Assembly (NCBI GenBank): GCA_037501455.1
Contig: CM074861.1
Span: 38,828,001-38,892,000, forward strand
Source of the DNA: Lantana camara
Taxonomy: Eukaryota > Streptophyta > Magnoliopsida > Lamiales > Verbenaceae
Reading direction: 5' to 3'
DNA: 64,000 bases
Part shown: positions 45,266 through 56,995 of the stretch, piece by piece
Layout: every line of letters begins with the position of its first letter
Position numbering within the stretch: position 1 is the first letter of the stretch
The notes under the pieces: model-generated
Seen by the model: only the letters and a program-made list of their open reading frames with translations
Database searches by the model: none
Told to the model about the DNA's origin: nothing
Translations under genes and position numbers: made by a program

Positions 45266-48200
45266 CTAGTCCTGAGCGAACAACTCCGGGTGGAACCGTT
45301 TCATCTTGTCTTTGGTTTCCCACGTAGCTTCCTCGGTTTTATCGCTTCTCCACAGCACTTTAACCATGGGAATCCTCCGGTTTCTCAACTCCTGAAACTT
45401 CCGATCCAAGATCTTAACTGGCCTCTGCACAAATGTCAAATTCGGTTCCAATTCAACTTCTTCCACGGGGAGAATCATTGTCTCATCGGGGTAATATTTT
45501 CTTAACTGAGAAACATGAAACACGTTGTGAATCCCCGTAAGACTCGGTGGTAGATCCAATATGTAGGCTACTTCGCCTATTCTTTCAAGAATCTCGAAAG
45601 GACCTAAGTAGCAAGGATTAAGCTTTCCTCCTTTCCCGATCCGTGTGAAACCTTTCCTTGGTGACACCTTCAAGAATACCCTGTCACCAACTTCGAATTC
45701 AAGATCTCTTCGGCGTGTATCGGCATAGCTCTTTTGTCTATCTTGCGTAACTTTCATCCGTTGTTGGATCGTTTGAACTTTCTCAATCGTAGCCTGAACG
45801 ACCTTGGAAGGTTTCTCAAATTTTTCACCTTTCTTTACTCCTTGTTTTGACCATTTCCACTCTTCCAAGTCGAAAAACAACAGAGATCGGCACTTCCTTC
45901 CATAAAGAAGTTCATGAGGAGCCATCCTGATCGAAGCCTGAAAGCTGTTGTTATATGCAAATTCAATCAAAGGAAGTTGTTCTTGCCACGAATTCTGAAA
46001 ATCCATCGCCCAAGCCCGAAGTAGATCTTCCAAATACCTTATCAATCTTTCTGTCTGGCCGTCTGTTTGCGAGTTGAATGTTGTACTGAATTTGAGCCTC
46101 GTTCCCAACATCGCCTGCAACTCTTGCCATAACTTAGATGTGAACCTCGGGTCTCGATCTGAAACTATACTCACCGGAATCCCATGAAGTCGGATAATTT
46201 CTCTGTTATAGATCTCGGCCAACTTTGGAATCTTATAGGACATCCGGACCGGTAGAAAGTGAGCAGACTTCGTAAATCTATCCATGATTTCCCAAATACC
46301 AACAAATCCACCTTTCACCTTCGGAAATCCGGAAACGAAGTCCATCATTACTTGTTCCCACTTCCATTCGGGAATAGGTAACGGTTGTAGCAGTCCCGCG
46401 GGTTTCTGGTGCTCAGCTTTCACTCTCTGACAAGTCAGGCAGTGCTTTACGTACTCGGTAACGTCTCTTTTCATTCCATTCCACCAATAATATTGCTTCA
46501 AGTCTCTATACATTTTATTTCCTCCCGGGTGGATTGAATATGCTGACTTGTAAGCTTCTTCAAGTAGAACCCATTTCAACTCTTCGTGCACGACCACTCT
46601 ATTCTTGAATCGAAGCAAACCGGTCTCATCAAACCCAAAAGAACTCTCTGAATCAGCTCTAGCCTTACTTACCAATCTCTGTACCTCCGGATCACTATTC
46701 TGAGCTTCAAACAATCGATGTTTTAATTCCGGCTAAATCGTAATATTGGAAACCCGAGCCTTTAAGACAATTGGGGCAACTTCATCACTTTCCTTTACTT
46801 CCAAATTCGAGACACTCGCCTTCCTGCTAAGTGCATCGGCGACCACGTTGGCTTTTCCCGGATGATACTTGATCGTGCAATCATAATCTTCCAACTTTTC
46901 CATCCAACGCCGTTGCCTCATATTCATGTCTTTCTGCGTGAATAAATACTGGAGGCTCTTGTGGTCGGTGAAAATCTCAAAAGAAGTACCGTAAAGGTAG
47001 TGTCTCCATTTCCCGAGATAAAAGATCACGGCTGCAAGCTCCAGGTCATGCGTAGGATAATTCTTTTCATAATCCTTTAACTTTCGGGAAGCATACGCGA
47101 TCACTTTTCCCTTCTGAGTCAACACACAACCTGAACCTTCCTTAGAAGCATCGGTATACACGGCATACTCCTCCGAACCCTCGGGAAGTGCTAACACCGG
47201 AGCTAAGACTAACTTTTCTTTCAAAAAGTTGAAACTTTGATCACATTTCTCGTCCAAGACAAACTTGACATCATTCTTTGTCAATCGGGTCAACGGTGCA
47301 GCGATCTTAGAAAAGTCCTGAACGAACCTTCTGTAATATACGACCAATCCCAAGAAGCTTCTAATCTCCGAGGCATTCTTTGGTTTCTCCCACTTAAGCA
47401 CGGCCTCAATCTTCGAGGGATCGACTTCCAAACCTTTGCTTGAAATCACATATCCCAAGAATGCAACCCGATCTATCCAAAATTCACATTTACTGAATTT
47501 ACCAAACAACTGATGCTCTTTCAAAGTTTGTAGAACAAGCTTAAGATGCCTCGCGTGCTCCTCGGCAGATTTTGAGAATACCAAAATATCATCGATGAAA
47601 ATCACCACAAACTTGTCGAGGAAAGGCCTGAAAATCCGATGCATCATATCCATGAAAGCTGCAGGGGCATTAGTTAATCCAAACGGCATAACCACGAACT
47701 CGTAGTGCCCGTACCGAGTATTGAATCCCGTCTTTGGAATATCCTCTGTTCGGATTCGCAGCTGGCAATACCCCTGTCTTAAATCCAATTTCGAGTAGAC
47801 CTTGGAACCCTAAAGTATATCGAATAATTCCTCGATATGTGGAAGAGGATACTTGTTCTTGATAGTCATCCGGTTCAACTCCCGGTAATCGATGGACATC
47901 CTCAAAGTCCCCGTCCTTTTTCTTTACAAATAAAACTGGTGCTCCCCAGGGTGAAGAACTCGGCCGGATGTACCCAACTTCCAATAATGCCTCGAGCTAA
48001 ACCTTTAGCTCTTTCAACTCAGCTGGAGCCATCCGATATGGAGTCTTTGAATACGGCTCTGCATTCGGATAAAGATAAATCACAAACTCGATCTCTCGCT
48101 CGGGAGGTAAAGAATCCAATTTCTCTAGGAAGACCTCAGGAAATTCCTTCACCACTTTCGTGTCTTCCAATTTCACCTGATCCTTGGGCTTATTCAGAAT

Positions 48201-48371
48201 GTAGGCAATGAACCCTGTAGCCCCATCTCTAACCAATTTCTGAGCCTCTGAGAAGGAAAGTAGGGGTACCGTCTTCGAAGTCCAACCCGTAGTAATCTCT
48301 GAACCCAACTGCACTTTCTTCGCCCGGCAATCTATTATAGCACAGTACCTGTACAACCAATCCATCCCCAA
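45266..48371 (-). pseudogene. Element B pol: RT, RNase H, integrase, chromodomain-like tail
   Basis: RT lies at about 48000-47200, with [11 protein letters not shown] and [15 protein letters not shown] motifs ([10 protein letters not shown] at 47788, catalytic FIDD near 47600). RNase H follows ([27 protein letters not shown], to about 46800). The integrase frame (46714-45266) has HPGGNKMYRDLKQYYWWN and HCLTCQR (zinc finger), MDFVSGFP, SDRDPRFTS and FNSQTDGQTER, then VFHVSQLRKYYPDE and the VKVLWRS..ATWE..FHPELF tail. Stops at about 47988, 47790 and 46731 each replace a Gln (CAG to TAG); the RT has one further frame change near 47930. In the integrase core the three acidic positions appear intact. 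Closest to a working pol in the window, but still broken. Confidence 0.92.
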
Positions 48372-48380
48372 AATAGACCC

Positions 48381-49760
48381 TTATCTTTCCATTGGCATAA
48401 CAATGAAATCTGTCAAGAACTCTCGGCCTTCAATCACCACTGGAACATCCCTGTAAACCTGATCCGTCTCTCGTCTACTACCGAAAGGGGTGCTAACTAA
48501 ATAGCGCACAGAAGAGCACCTAGCAGGAAAAGATAATGTAATAGCAATAGAATGCGTAAGAAAGGAGTATGTAGCTCCTGGATCAAATAATGTATGGATG
48601 TTCGTGCCATGGATGCATATAGTACCTTCTACAACCGCTACGGGGTCGATCTCAGCATCCTGCTCCTCTCCAGTTAGTGCGTAAGCCCGAGCTCTCACAA
48701 GTGGCCTCTGGCCTGTAGGTGGTGGATCCTGACGATCCGGACAACCATCAACCCGGTGTTCGTCACTCCCATAGATCAAACACAATCCCAACCGTCACCT
48801 GCAGTTATCATATGTATGTGTAGGAAGTCCACAAAATCTGCAGCCCAGTCTCTGAGGAGGCTGTGGTGGTGCAGGAGCTCGTGGAGCCTTCTGTGGTGGC
48901 CCTGTAGCTTTAAGCTTCCTCCCGGAGTCCTTCTGTGCTGGGGGTGCAGAATAAACCATAGGCCTCTTTCCTGAACTCGACCCCTGTCCTGACCTCGAAT
49001 CTGAAGCCTGTCCAGTGCGGGGAATAGGCCTCCTAGCAATGTCTGACACCTCGACCTTCAAAGCTTTGGTGGTAGCTTTGGCCCAGGTGCTAGTATTTGC
49101 AGCGTTCAAAGCGTCCTGTATATCGGGTCAGAGTCCCTGCACAAACTGCATCACCTTGTAAAAGTCGTCATTCGCTATGTTGGGTGCATAGCGAGATAGT
49201 CTCTCGAACTCGGCGATGTACTGGCCAACGGATCTCCCTCCTTGCTTAAGCTCTGTAAACTCCCTCAACCTGCGGGTACGGGAAGCTGGAGGAATAAACT
49301 TGTTTCTGAACTCCCGTACAAAGACCTCCCACGTGATATCTGTCCCGAAAGCCTCCAATACTATTTGTGTGCTCTCCCACCAGGAGTAGGCCTCGCCCTG
49401 AATCAGAGTAAGTGTATAGCGGGATTTCCGCTAAGTATCGCATGGAATAAGCTGCCAGATTCTGTCAACCTCTTTCAACCACATCTCCGCATGTATATCA
49501 TCGCCTTTGGAGAACTTCGGGGGACGCTGATTCTGAAACTCGAGCAATATAGCAGAAATGGGGTTCTCCTGAGGTTATGGTGGTGCTGGAGGAACCCTTT
49601 CCTGTAGTCTCTGATCAATCAGCCCCACTACTACGTTCATGAAATCCTGGGGCTGTGCCTGAGCAGGTGGAGGAGGAGGTGATCTCTCACGATGATGACG
49701 GCAATAGTGATGATACCGATGTCTAGGGGATCGGTCATGGTGGTGTCTGTCACGATCCAT
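48381..49760 (-). pseudogene. Element B gag and protease, with stops
   Basis: Start ATG at 49760. A short Arg/His-rich leader (RHHHDRSPRHRYHH) is followed by a Pro-rich stretch, then capsid-like gag (49358-49128 has FVREFRNKFIPPASRTRR and FERLSRYAPNIA), a zinc knuckle (CRFCGLPTHTYDNC, about 48840-48800) and a second one (CLIYGSDEHRVDGC, about 48785, where the second Cys is Tyr). The aspartic protease active site reads DPGA near 48600; the family norm is DSGA or DTGA, so the catalytic loop has a Pro. Stops at about 49573 (Gln lost) and 49127 (CGA to TGA) break gag. A stop near 48375 is not a simple C-to-T change. Confidence 0.88.
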
Positions 49761-49989
49761 CCTGAAACCAAATCACTACACATGCATAGTTTAATCAATA
49801 AATGCAAATGTAAGCAATCAATTCCATAATATCAATAAAACACATAATCAAAGAAGATCAAATAGCTCAAATAATCCAAGAATTCAAGTAAATCATGTAA
49901 CTCAATTAAATGCAGACTCTCAAGTATCAAGTAATCCTATGCCGTGCGACCTAGACTCACTTGACACGACTCGAGAACCTCAGTTTTGC

Positions 49990-50007
49990 AACCGGACTCT
50001 GATACCA
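49990..50007 (-). other. Primer-binding site of B, initiator tRNA-Met
   Basis: On the minus strand TGGTATCAGAGTCCGGTT, 8 bp from the 5' LTR edge (50016); matches the initiator tRNA-Met complement for 11 bases. Confidence 0.92.
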
Positions 50008-50015
50008 CCTGTAGA

Positions 50016-52649
50016 TGTAGCACCCTAACCCCCAAGGCACTACATCCCCCGCACTATAGCCAGATCCACATACGAAATGGACAATCCGTACATAAACCGA
50101 ATGTATTGCGAACGGGTGACAATCAAGAAAATAACGAGCTAGACGGGACACTCCCCAACATACACAAACCAAGACATGAAATTAAAAGTGGAAGCATTTC
50201 AATTAATACGTATAGGTACCATATTTATCAAAGTATATACATAGTAGGTACCAACATTAACTGTCAATACATTATCATCTCTTATATGTTATACATGTCC
50301 AAGTATCCAAAATGTGATAATAATAGCCAAAACATGATACTCCAAAAGTTCTATACATGAAAGGTACAATACTAGACTCAGGAAATGCAAGACCTGACTC
50401 GACTCCCGCCTAGCATGACCGAGTACCTGAAAAGTGAAGTATCAGTCTACTGAAGACTGAGTAAGGGTCAATAAATATATAGCACACGTCACATGCAAGT
50501 CATAATCTCGGGTGAAGACTTGGAAAAGAAATAAATATAAAGTTCAAGAATAGAATATTCTTTGCCCGAGTTTACAACTATCCAAATTTACATGTTAACT
50601 TGATCATTTCATGAAACATGTGGCCCCGGCGAGTAGGGGAAAATCTCCAACCTTTCAACCAATCGTGAACAATACGTGCTTACATGATTCATTCAATACG
50701 TGATCATACATTTCATTTACTGTTCAAGTAGACATAATCATGATTAAAACATGCAATAACCCAAGGATAACCCGTGGTGCCGGATCCATCCCCAGTCTTC
50801 TTGTTCCTCCGGGTGATAGTGTGTTTGCAAGGCCCAACTATCCACGACATGGTGTACGTCGGGAACATGACTCCCACGCACGGAACTCCTTTCACCACCA
50901 ATCTCCTAGTGGCTTCGGGGGTGATCCCAATGAGGTGAGGATAGCTCAAGAGTTACCCGTCAGCCCTTGCTTTCCCGGTTGGCTCAAGAACTACCCTCGG
51001 GCCCAAGTGCAATCATGTACTCGCCAAAACATGCTTGAAATCATGAACAATCATGGCTTGCTTGCTTGAAAATGTTTATATTTTCAAAACGTTTATAGAT
51101 ATAATAGATTTTGGCCGAAATCAAAGGGTGGTAACGGTTGTAAGTACCTAGAACAAAACCTCACCTTTGCTACAAAATAACACAAGGACATGCTCTAGGG
51201 AGCCTGCTCCTGGTCAATGACCTCGTGACCTGTGCAAACACGACGTGTATACGTGAGACATGACTCAAAATGGACCAAATAGGACGAACGGCGAAAATGC
51301 AACGAGATGACGAGCAATATGAAATGTAGCATGAAAATATCTTGTTTTGACATGTATTCAATCATATAACAGCAATTTGGGATCAAAGAATGCATTGGAT
51401 CAAAACCCCAAAAATCAATTTTTATGCAGTAGCTTTTCTTCTGCCAGCCGAAGGGGGGACGGCCGTTCCGGCTTCCCTTTGAAAATGGGAAGGGCCGTTC
51501 CCGTACCCCTTTAAAACGTGACAACGTTTTTGAAATGCAAAGCACGCCTTAGATGGGAACGGCCCTTCCGGCCCGCAGGCCAAAATGGGAACGGTCGTTC
51601 CCAGGTTCGGCCGCCTAATTTAAAATAGCAGCGTGGGAACGACCGTTTCCATTAAGCCTTAAGGAGGGAAGGGCCGTTCCCGCTTCTGCAACTGAAAGAA
51701 AACAGGGCAGAACAGAGCAGCAGCTACGACACAACAACAAAGCTTCCAAAACTCAAGTTTTCAATCACCAAATTTATGATTTCTGGGAAATATGATGCAT
51801 ACACGTTCAACAAGCAATAACACTCCATTTAAACACATAAATCAGGGGAAATTATCAAAGATCATGAGTTTCAAGTTCATGCACCAATCTTCACAAAATC
51901 TCAAATTTTGGCAAGAATTCATGCTCTAAATCAAGATATAATCATGTAGTCATGTTTCAAACAACAATTAATCCATAAATTCCATAATTCCTCAAACCCT
52001 AGCTATCACATATATGATCAAAATCATCAAACCATGCAAACACCCACCTTGAAGCTAAAGAAATGGAGAAGATAGATGATAAGAATGATCAAGCTTCAAA
52101 TCTTGCAATATTTCTTGAAAAATCTTGATGAAAGGATGAAAATCTCTTCTTTCCTTTTTCTTCTTGAAACCGAGAGCATGAAAGGGGAAATATGTTGATG
52201 AATTTGATGAGAAATGATCAAGGAAGCTTGGAGATGCATTTTTACGTGATTCAACAATTTTGATATGTGTGAAATGTTCAAATTGCCATTTAATCCTCCA
52301 AAAGTTCAAGTCATGCAATTGAGGATATATGGTTTTGAAATATAATCAATTAAGTCCTTGAAAATTTATGCAATTAAGTCCCTAAAGTTAAAGAAATAAA
52401 CAACTAGGGACAATTTCGTAATTAAAGCACTATAGGTAATTATTTCACGTTATAAATATTTTTCCATGACTTGAAATAATTTTCCAATGATGAAATCATA
52501 TATTTCGCATAAATAATGTATCATGAATTTTTATAAAATTATGTGATGTCACGTACGAAAATTGTAAAATTAAAGAATTAAAATAAATCCTACGCTCAAA
52601 GTCTCACATGTGGCGTGCTTACCTGTTCATCCAGAACCGGGGCGTTACA
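50016..52649 (-). repeat. 5' LTR of element B (right copy)
   Basis: 2,634 bp and the fuller of the two LTR copies. It keeps a segment (about 51123-51350) lost from the left copy. Palindrome array at 51455-51681. Reading frames inside are LTR noise. Confidence 0.93.
51455..51681. repeat. Array of six palindromes (GGGAACGGCCGTTCCC word) in right LTR of B
   Basis: Units start at about 51455, 51487, 51555, 51587, 51635 and 51666; spacing 32, 68, 32, 48 and 31 bp, nearly the same as in element C (32, 67, 32, 47, 33). Confidence 0.9.
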
Positions 52650-54937
52650 TTGAAATTGTCTAATATTTGAGAAAATTATTGATTTCGTCTCGTAAAGTAA
52701 GTCATTTGCAATTTTGGTCCCAACAGTTGCCACTGTCTCACTTTAGGTCCCATAAAGTCACTTTTTTCTTAAATTAGGTCCTATTGACCAATTTCCGTCT
52801 AAAATAAATGTTTAACCGTAAAAAAAAAAGTTTGCCCGTTCAAAAAATTACTTTTAAGCCTTTTTTATTTGTTTGTATTTTCAAACCTACCCCAAACTAT
52901 TCAAAGTCTATATTTTCGGCTCAAACTATTATATATGTATTATATATATTATATACACGTATTATTTAATATAATATAATATATATATATATATACACAC
53001 ACATATATACACACACAAAATGTTATTTATATATACGTGTATATATTATATATATTATAATATTATATAATATATATATACATATATTATATATACGTAT
53101 TATGTATTTTATACACATGTATGTATATGTATGCCTACTAAAAAAATATATTAAAAGTTAATTAAAAATTTTAACTTTAAAGTGTAATTTGTCGTATATA
53201 AAACAAAACTCAAAGCTATTAAAAATTTTGAGAATATCAATTTGATAATTCCAAAACCATATATGTAATTTTGTACAGAAAACGTAGGAATTAAAAGAAT
53301 CAACACATGAACTGCGAAACCCCATCACATCCTTAAAATGCATATTAATTTTGTGGTATCATTTATATACTAAGTAATTAAAATATTATGAATAATATAA
53401 TAATTTTATATATTTTTACATAATATAATATTTATATTATAGATTTTATAAATTTGTAATAGTTGTTCATTAAAGGTAATAATTTAGTAATAAATGAAGC
53501 AAATATGGAGTTACGGAATTTGATCCGTTAAGAATCGAATCTGACTTTTTAAAATATTTTATTAAATTAATTATTCCAAATTATTAACAAAAATAATAAA
53601 AACATATATGATTTTGTATCAATAATATGAAATTAACATATATACAAATATTTAATTACTTGCACATTTCCCTTTTCCTTTTAAATCAAATTAAATATTT
53701 TACCTTTTTATAGGATATCTTCAAAAATATATATCGATTCTCCTATTCTTTCGCCGTCCACATTCGTGAAATAGAGAGGGCAGAGAGAAATTTTGGGAAA
53801 GAGAAAAAAAAATGGAGATTTTTTTCTTCATTGTCCAAGTTTTCATAGTGTTATATTTTTCCTGGGGTTTGAAGTTTTGCCTCTTCCTTCATTTTTTTCC
53901 CTGTGGTTTGAAACTTTGCAAAAAGATTTTTGAAATCTAACGAAAGTGAAAGAATAGAGAGTAATAATTAAAAGTTTAGGAAGATCTGAGTCTCGAGCAG
54001 TAACAATTGGCATAATTTCTTCTTCTTTCCTTTCAAGGAATTTTTCTAGATTCTTTTTTCTTTTCTTGCTCTAGAGTCCATATTTCTTATTTGGGACGCA
54101 TTTATCAGATTTCTTCACTTATCACCATGAGACTTTTTGTCAGATTATCCAATCCGGTAAGAAATGAAATTGACTTGGACAAATCCGAATCTTGTAAGGC
54201 TTCGACTTGGGATAAATCGTAAAAGTAGTGTCTTTTTGGAAGTAGTGCAACTTTAGTGTAGTTTTATATTCTATTTTAATATTAGTATAAAACTTTTTCT
54301 GTAGAAACGTTTTCATCAAAAGTTTTTTACTTTTTGTATAAGACTCATATTTTATATACGACAAATTAATGAAAGCACCCTAATAAGGCAATGAAGTTTT
54401 TCAAAATCCCCCAATTTGAAACAAGACCATTTTACATCCCCAATTCACCTCATATTTTTCCAAAACCCTCCCAAATCGCGTAAAATTACACAAATATCAT
54501 TGGTGAAATTGAATAATTTCCACACAAACCATTGAAGCTTCATCCTCCTTCTTCATCGCGGGAAACCTTCTGATACTCGACCATCTCAGACCACTGGCGA
54601 CGAGAGCTGAACGCGACACACCACCGTCTTGAAGTGAAGAAGAAGCAGTTTTAGAGTCCACCGCCGACACCCTAAAATCAAGGGCAAATTCTTAGCACTT
54701 GACACCCACTCCACCACGACGCACGTTAGTCATTCAGTTCGTTTGTGAAAATGGGCAGGTCTCAGATTAAGGGACGTCGTACCCAACGTGTCCAAGTTAG
54801 TTTTCTTCCCTAAAATTTCTGGAATTCCAGTTTTTCCGATCGATTCCTATATCTATTTGGTACTTGATTCTTTTAACTCAACAAACAAGGGTTTCAGTAT
54901 TTTGTTGTTAAATAATTAAATCCAATTTTTTCCATAA
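52650..54937. other. AT-rich intergenic DNA
   Basis: No coding frame is supported. 52920-53115 is a TA-rich simple repeat. The run 53750-54130 has plant-like pyrimidine-rich stretches but no recognised promoter. A short ATG frame at 54751-54796 ending in a GT splice-like site might be an upstream exon of the gene at 54938, which I cannot confirm. Confidence 0.55.
52920..53115. repeat. TA-rich simple repeat
   Basis: Runs of TATATA with ACGT/ATGT interruptions, forming many small palindromes. Typical plant microsatellite. Confidence 0.85.
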
Positions 54938-56751
54938 ATGGTGCGCTCGTTGCCGACGACGTCTTTGATGATTGTTCCTTCCCCGACTGGAACAAGCAGG
55001 GGAAAGGGAAAAAGTTCAGAGGTAAATGTCCAGGTGGATGATGAGGTAACGGTTTCGAAGAAGCGGGTGGTTTCCATCTTGCATCAGTGCGTAGTGGAGA
55101 GATTCAGTTAGGTTATGTCTGAAATTCGTGGCCAAATATCTCCCGCTCAAGTTGAAGTTGTCAAAAATTCGCCATTTGGTTGTTTGTTGGTAGCGCCTGT
55201 TCACAAGGGGAGCATCAACAGAGTTGGCTTCTTGGTGGATTACTACAACTACAACACTAATACCTTTAAATTTGGAAGCGAAGAAGTTGTATTTTGTGAG
55301 AAGGAATTCAGCATTGTTATAGGAATGCGGCATGTCGGTCATCCCGTCATGGTATTGGGCCAGATTAAATCCAATACACTGACCAAGCATTTCGGCAATA
55401 AGATTGACAATGTCTCTCGTGCTAACATTGAGTCTAAACTACGGGAATTCGTTAGAAGGTCTGATGATGACGGGATTGATGATTTTTTACCAATGTATAT
55501 TTTATACGTTTTCAATTGTTTGTTGTTCCCACGAAGCAGTAAACGTGTGTCTGCTGCGCTTGTCCTTTATGTTGATGATTTGGCCAGGATTGGTCATTAC
55601 GTGTAGGGCATGGCGGCTCATATTTTCTTGATCAAAGCTATTAAGAAACATGTTGTGGATAAGCATGATTTCCTTGATGGTTGTACTATGGGTTTGTTGG
55701 TAAGTTGTTGGCTTGTTTTTACTAGATTGTGTCATTTTATACATATATACACTCGTGCTTATGATCTTTTTTATGGCAGGCATGGTTTCATGAAAGAATT
55801 CCGAAGTTTGGCATCTCGTGAAGGTTGGTAGCATTCCCTCAGTGGTTCAAATGGAAGGGGAGTGCACTGCCTAATACAAAAGAGAATGCAAAGAAGGCTT
55901 TGGAAAGTATATGGCAGTCGGATGTAAATCCTAAGCCTGCTAAATTCATTGAACCAATATTTTATTTTTATTCAACTTATTTGTGAAGTCCGTTGCTCTA
56001 AAAATGCGCAGATTGTTCCTGTACGAGCAGCTTGTAAAGTGGAGAAAAGTTTGGGTGAAGTCGAAGAAATATTTTTTGTTGACGAAGTGGTTGAGGTTGA
56101 GCGCCTAGAAGAGGATGAGAAAGCAAAAGGTGTCGACCAGGGAGTGCAAACCGATTTTGTGGAAGAGGAAATTGAATGTGTCGACGAAGGAGTGCAGGTT
56201 GATTTGAGTGAGGAGGGTGAAGCTGCTTGGGAAGGGGATTTCGACGATGATAGTGACTCCGGTCGAGATGAGGTTAGATCTAAGCGGAAGAATGATGTGA
56301 GGGAGCATGTGGAAGAAATAGTGAGACAATGATTTCCACAGGATTTAATATTACAATGGCTTTTGTTTATGTGCGTGTATTTGATTTGATACCTGTTTAT
56401 CAGGTTGTGTTTACTGAGGCTCAGGTGGACAGTAGGCCTAAGGAGGCCCCAGGCTGTGAGGGGGTCACTGATGAGCAATGTGCTAGGGCATTTGAGTTGA
56501 TTATGAACTACTCGGAGTCGCAACAATAAGTGCTCTTAATTTCATTAAATGAACTTAGTTGAGTGAAGCATGTTGATTTTTTTATTATAACCTTTTGCAG
56601 AGGCGAAGATGTGTATAATAGTGAGTCAAGTTTTGTCTTTGTTGAAGATCTACACGATCTAGTTACGGGGAAAGAGACCAATGACAACGTTATTATGTCT
56701 TATTGCGGCCTGATAACAAGTCTTAATCACGTTTGGCCGAAATTCCATTAT
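54938..56751 (+). pseudogene. Ulp1/DUF1985-like transposon-associated gene, broken and truncated
   Basis: A single frame from ATG 54938 to 55699 has a basic, low-complexity start, then a globular part reading FGCLLVAPVHKGSINRVGF, FKFGSEEVVFCEKEFSIVIG and FVRRSDDDGIDDFLPMYIL, similar in layout to plant DUF1985-type domains. An intron at 55700-55779 (GT..AG) joins WFHERIPKFGIS. An acidic, repeat-like segment follows (56100-56270; VDQGVQTDFVEEE and VDEGVQVDLSEEG). The end (56590-56751) has LVTGKETNDNVIMSYCGLI, like the start of a Ulp1 (C48) protease domain. Stops at 55109 (TAG), 55604 (TAG) and 55819 (TGA) break the frame, and CACTA K begins at 56752 where the protease core should follow. Such genes are often carried by Mutator-like elements. 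Family names are from recall. Confidence 0.55.
55700..55779 (+). other. Intron in the Ulp1/DUF1985-like pseudogene
   Basis: 80 bp, GTAAGT donor and TTTTTTATGGCAG acceptor. Joining its flanks keeps the frame (GLL then AWFHERIPKF). Confidence 0.7.
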
Positions 56752-56995
56752 CACTACTAGAAAAACAGTCTGTTATGACGCTCTAATATGACGCTTTTGA
56801 AAAGGCGTCATAACAGACCGCCTATTGTGACGCTTTTTGTAAATCCGTTAAATTAGATCTAATTTTTGTTTATTAATATAATATTTATCAACTAAATTAA
56901 TAATAATGAGACATTTTTTTTAAAAGCGTCACAATATAATAGATTTATCGTGACGCTTATATATATAAGCGTCTCAATATAGTATATATTTTATA
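56752..56995. repeat. 5' terminus and subterminal repeats of CACTA K
   Basis: After the terminal 17 bp, TCTGTTATGACGC (56769-56781) pairs with GCGTCATAACAGA (56805-56817), making a 13-bp stem. Further TGACGC or GCGTCA units lie at about 56830, 56927 and 56951-56977. Confidence 0.82.

Larger units (their letters stand above)
42817..52649 (-). mobile_element. Complete Tekay-type Ty3/gypsy element 'B', 9,833 bp
   Basis: LTRs at 42817-45227 and 50016-52649 start (plus strand) TGTAGCACCCTAACC and end GGGCGTTACA. TSD TTGAA flanks it (42812-42816 and 52650-52654). On the minus strand: LTR, initiator-Met primer site, gag, protease, RT, RNase H, integrase with chromodomain-like tail, hairpin, polypurine tract, LTR. 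In the first 275 bp of the LTRs I count 9 differences (about 3%), so it is between A and C in age. The pol is less damaged than A, with long open RT-RNase H (351 codons) and integrase (482 codons) segments. It inserted into or beside copia element H. Confidence 0.94.

Noticed and set aside
52920..53115. Promoter with TATA boxes
   Set aside because: The TATA-like runs are a TA microsatellite with no gene start nearby that I can support.
55016..55390. 124-codon minus-strand frame
   Set aside because: Opposite strand of the Ulp1/DUF1985-like frame, which has the domain-like pattern and splice sites.
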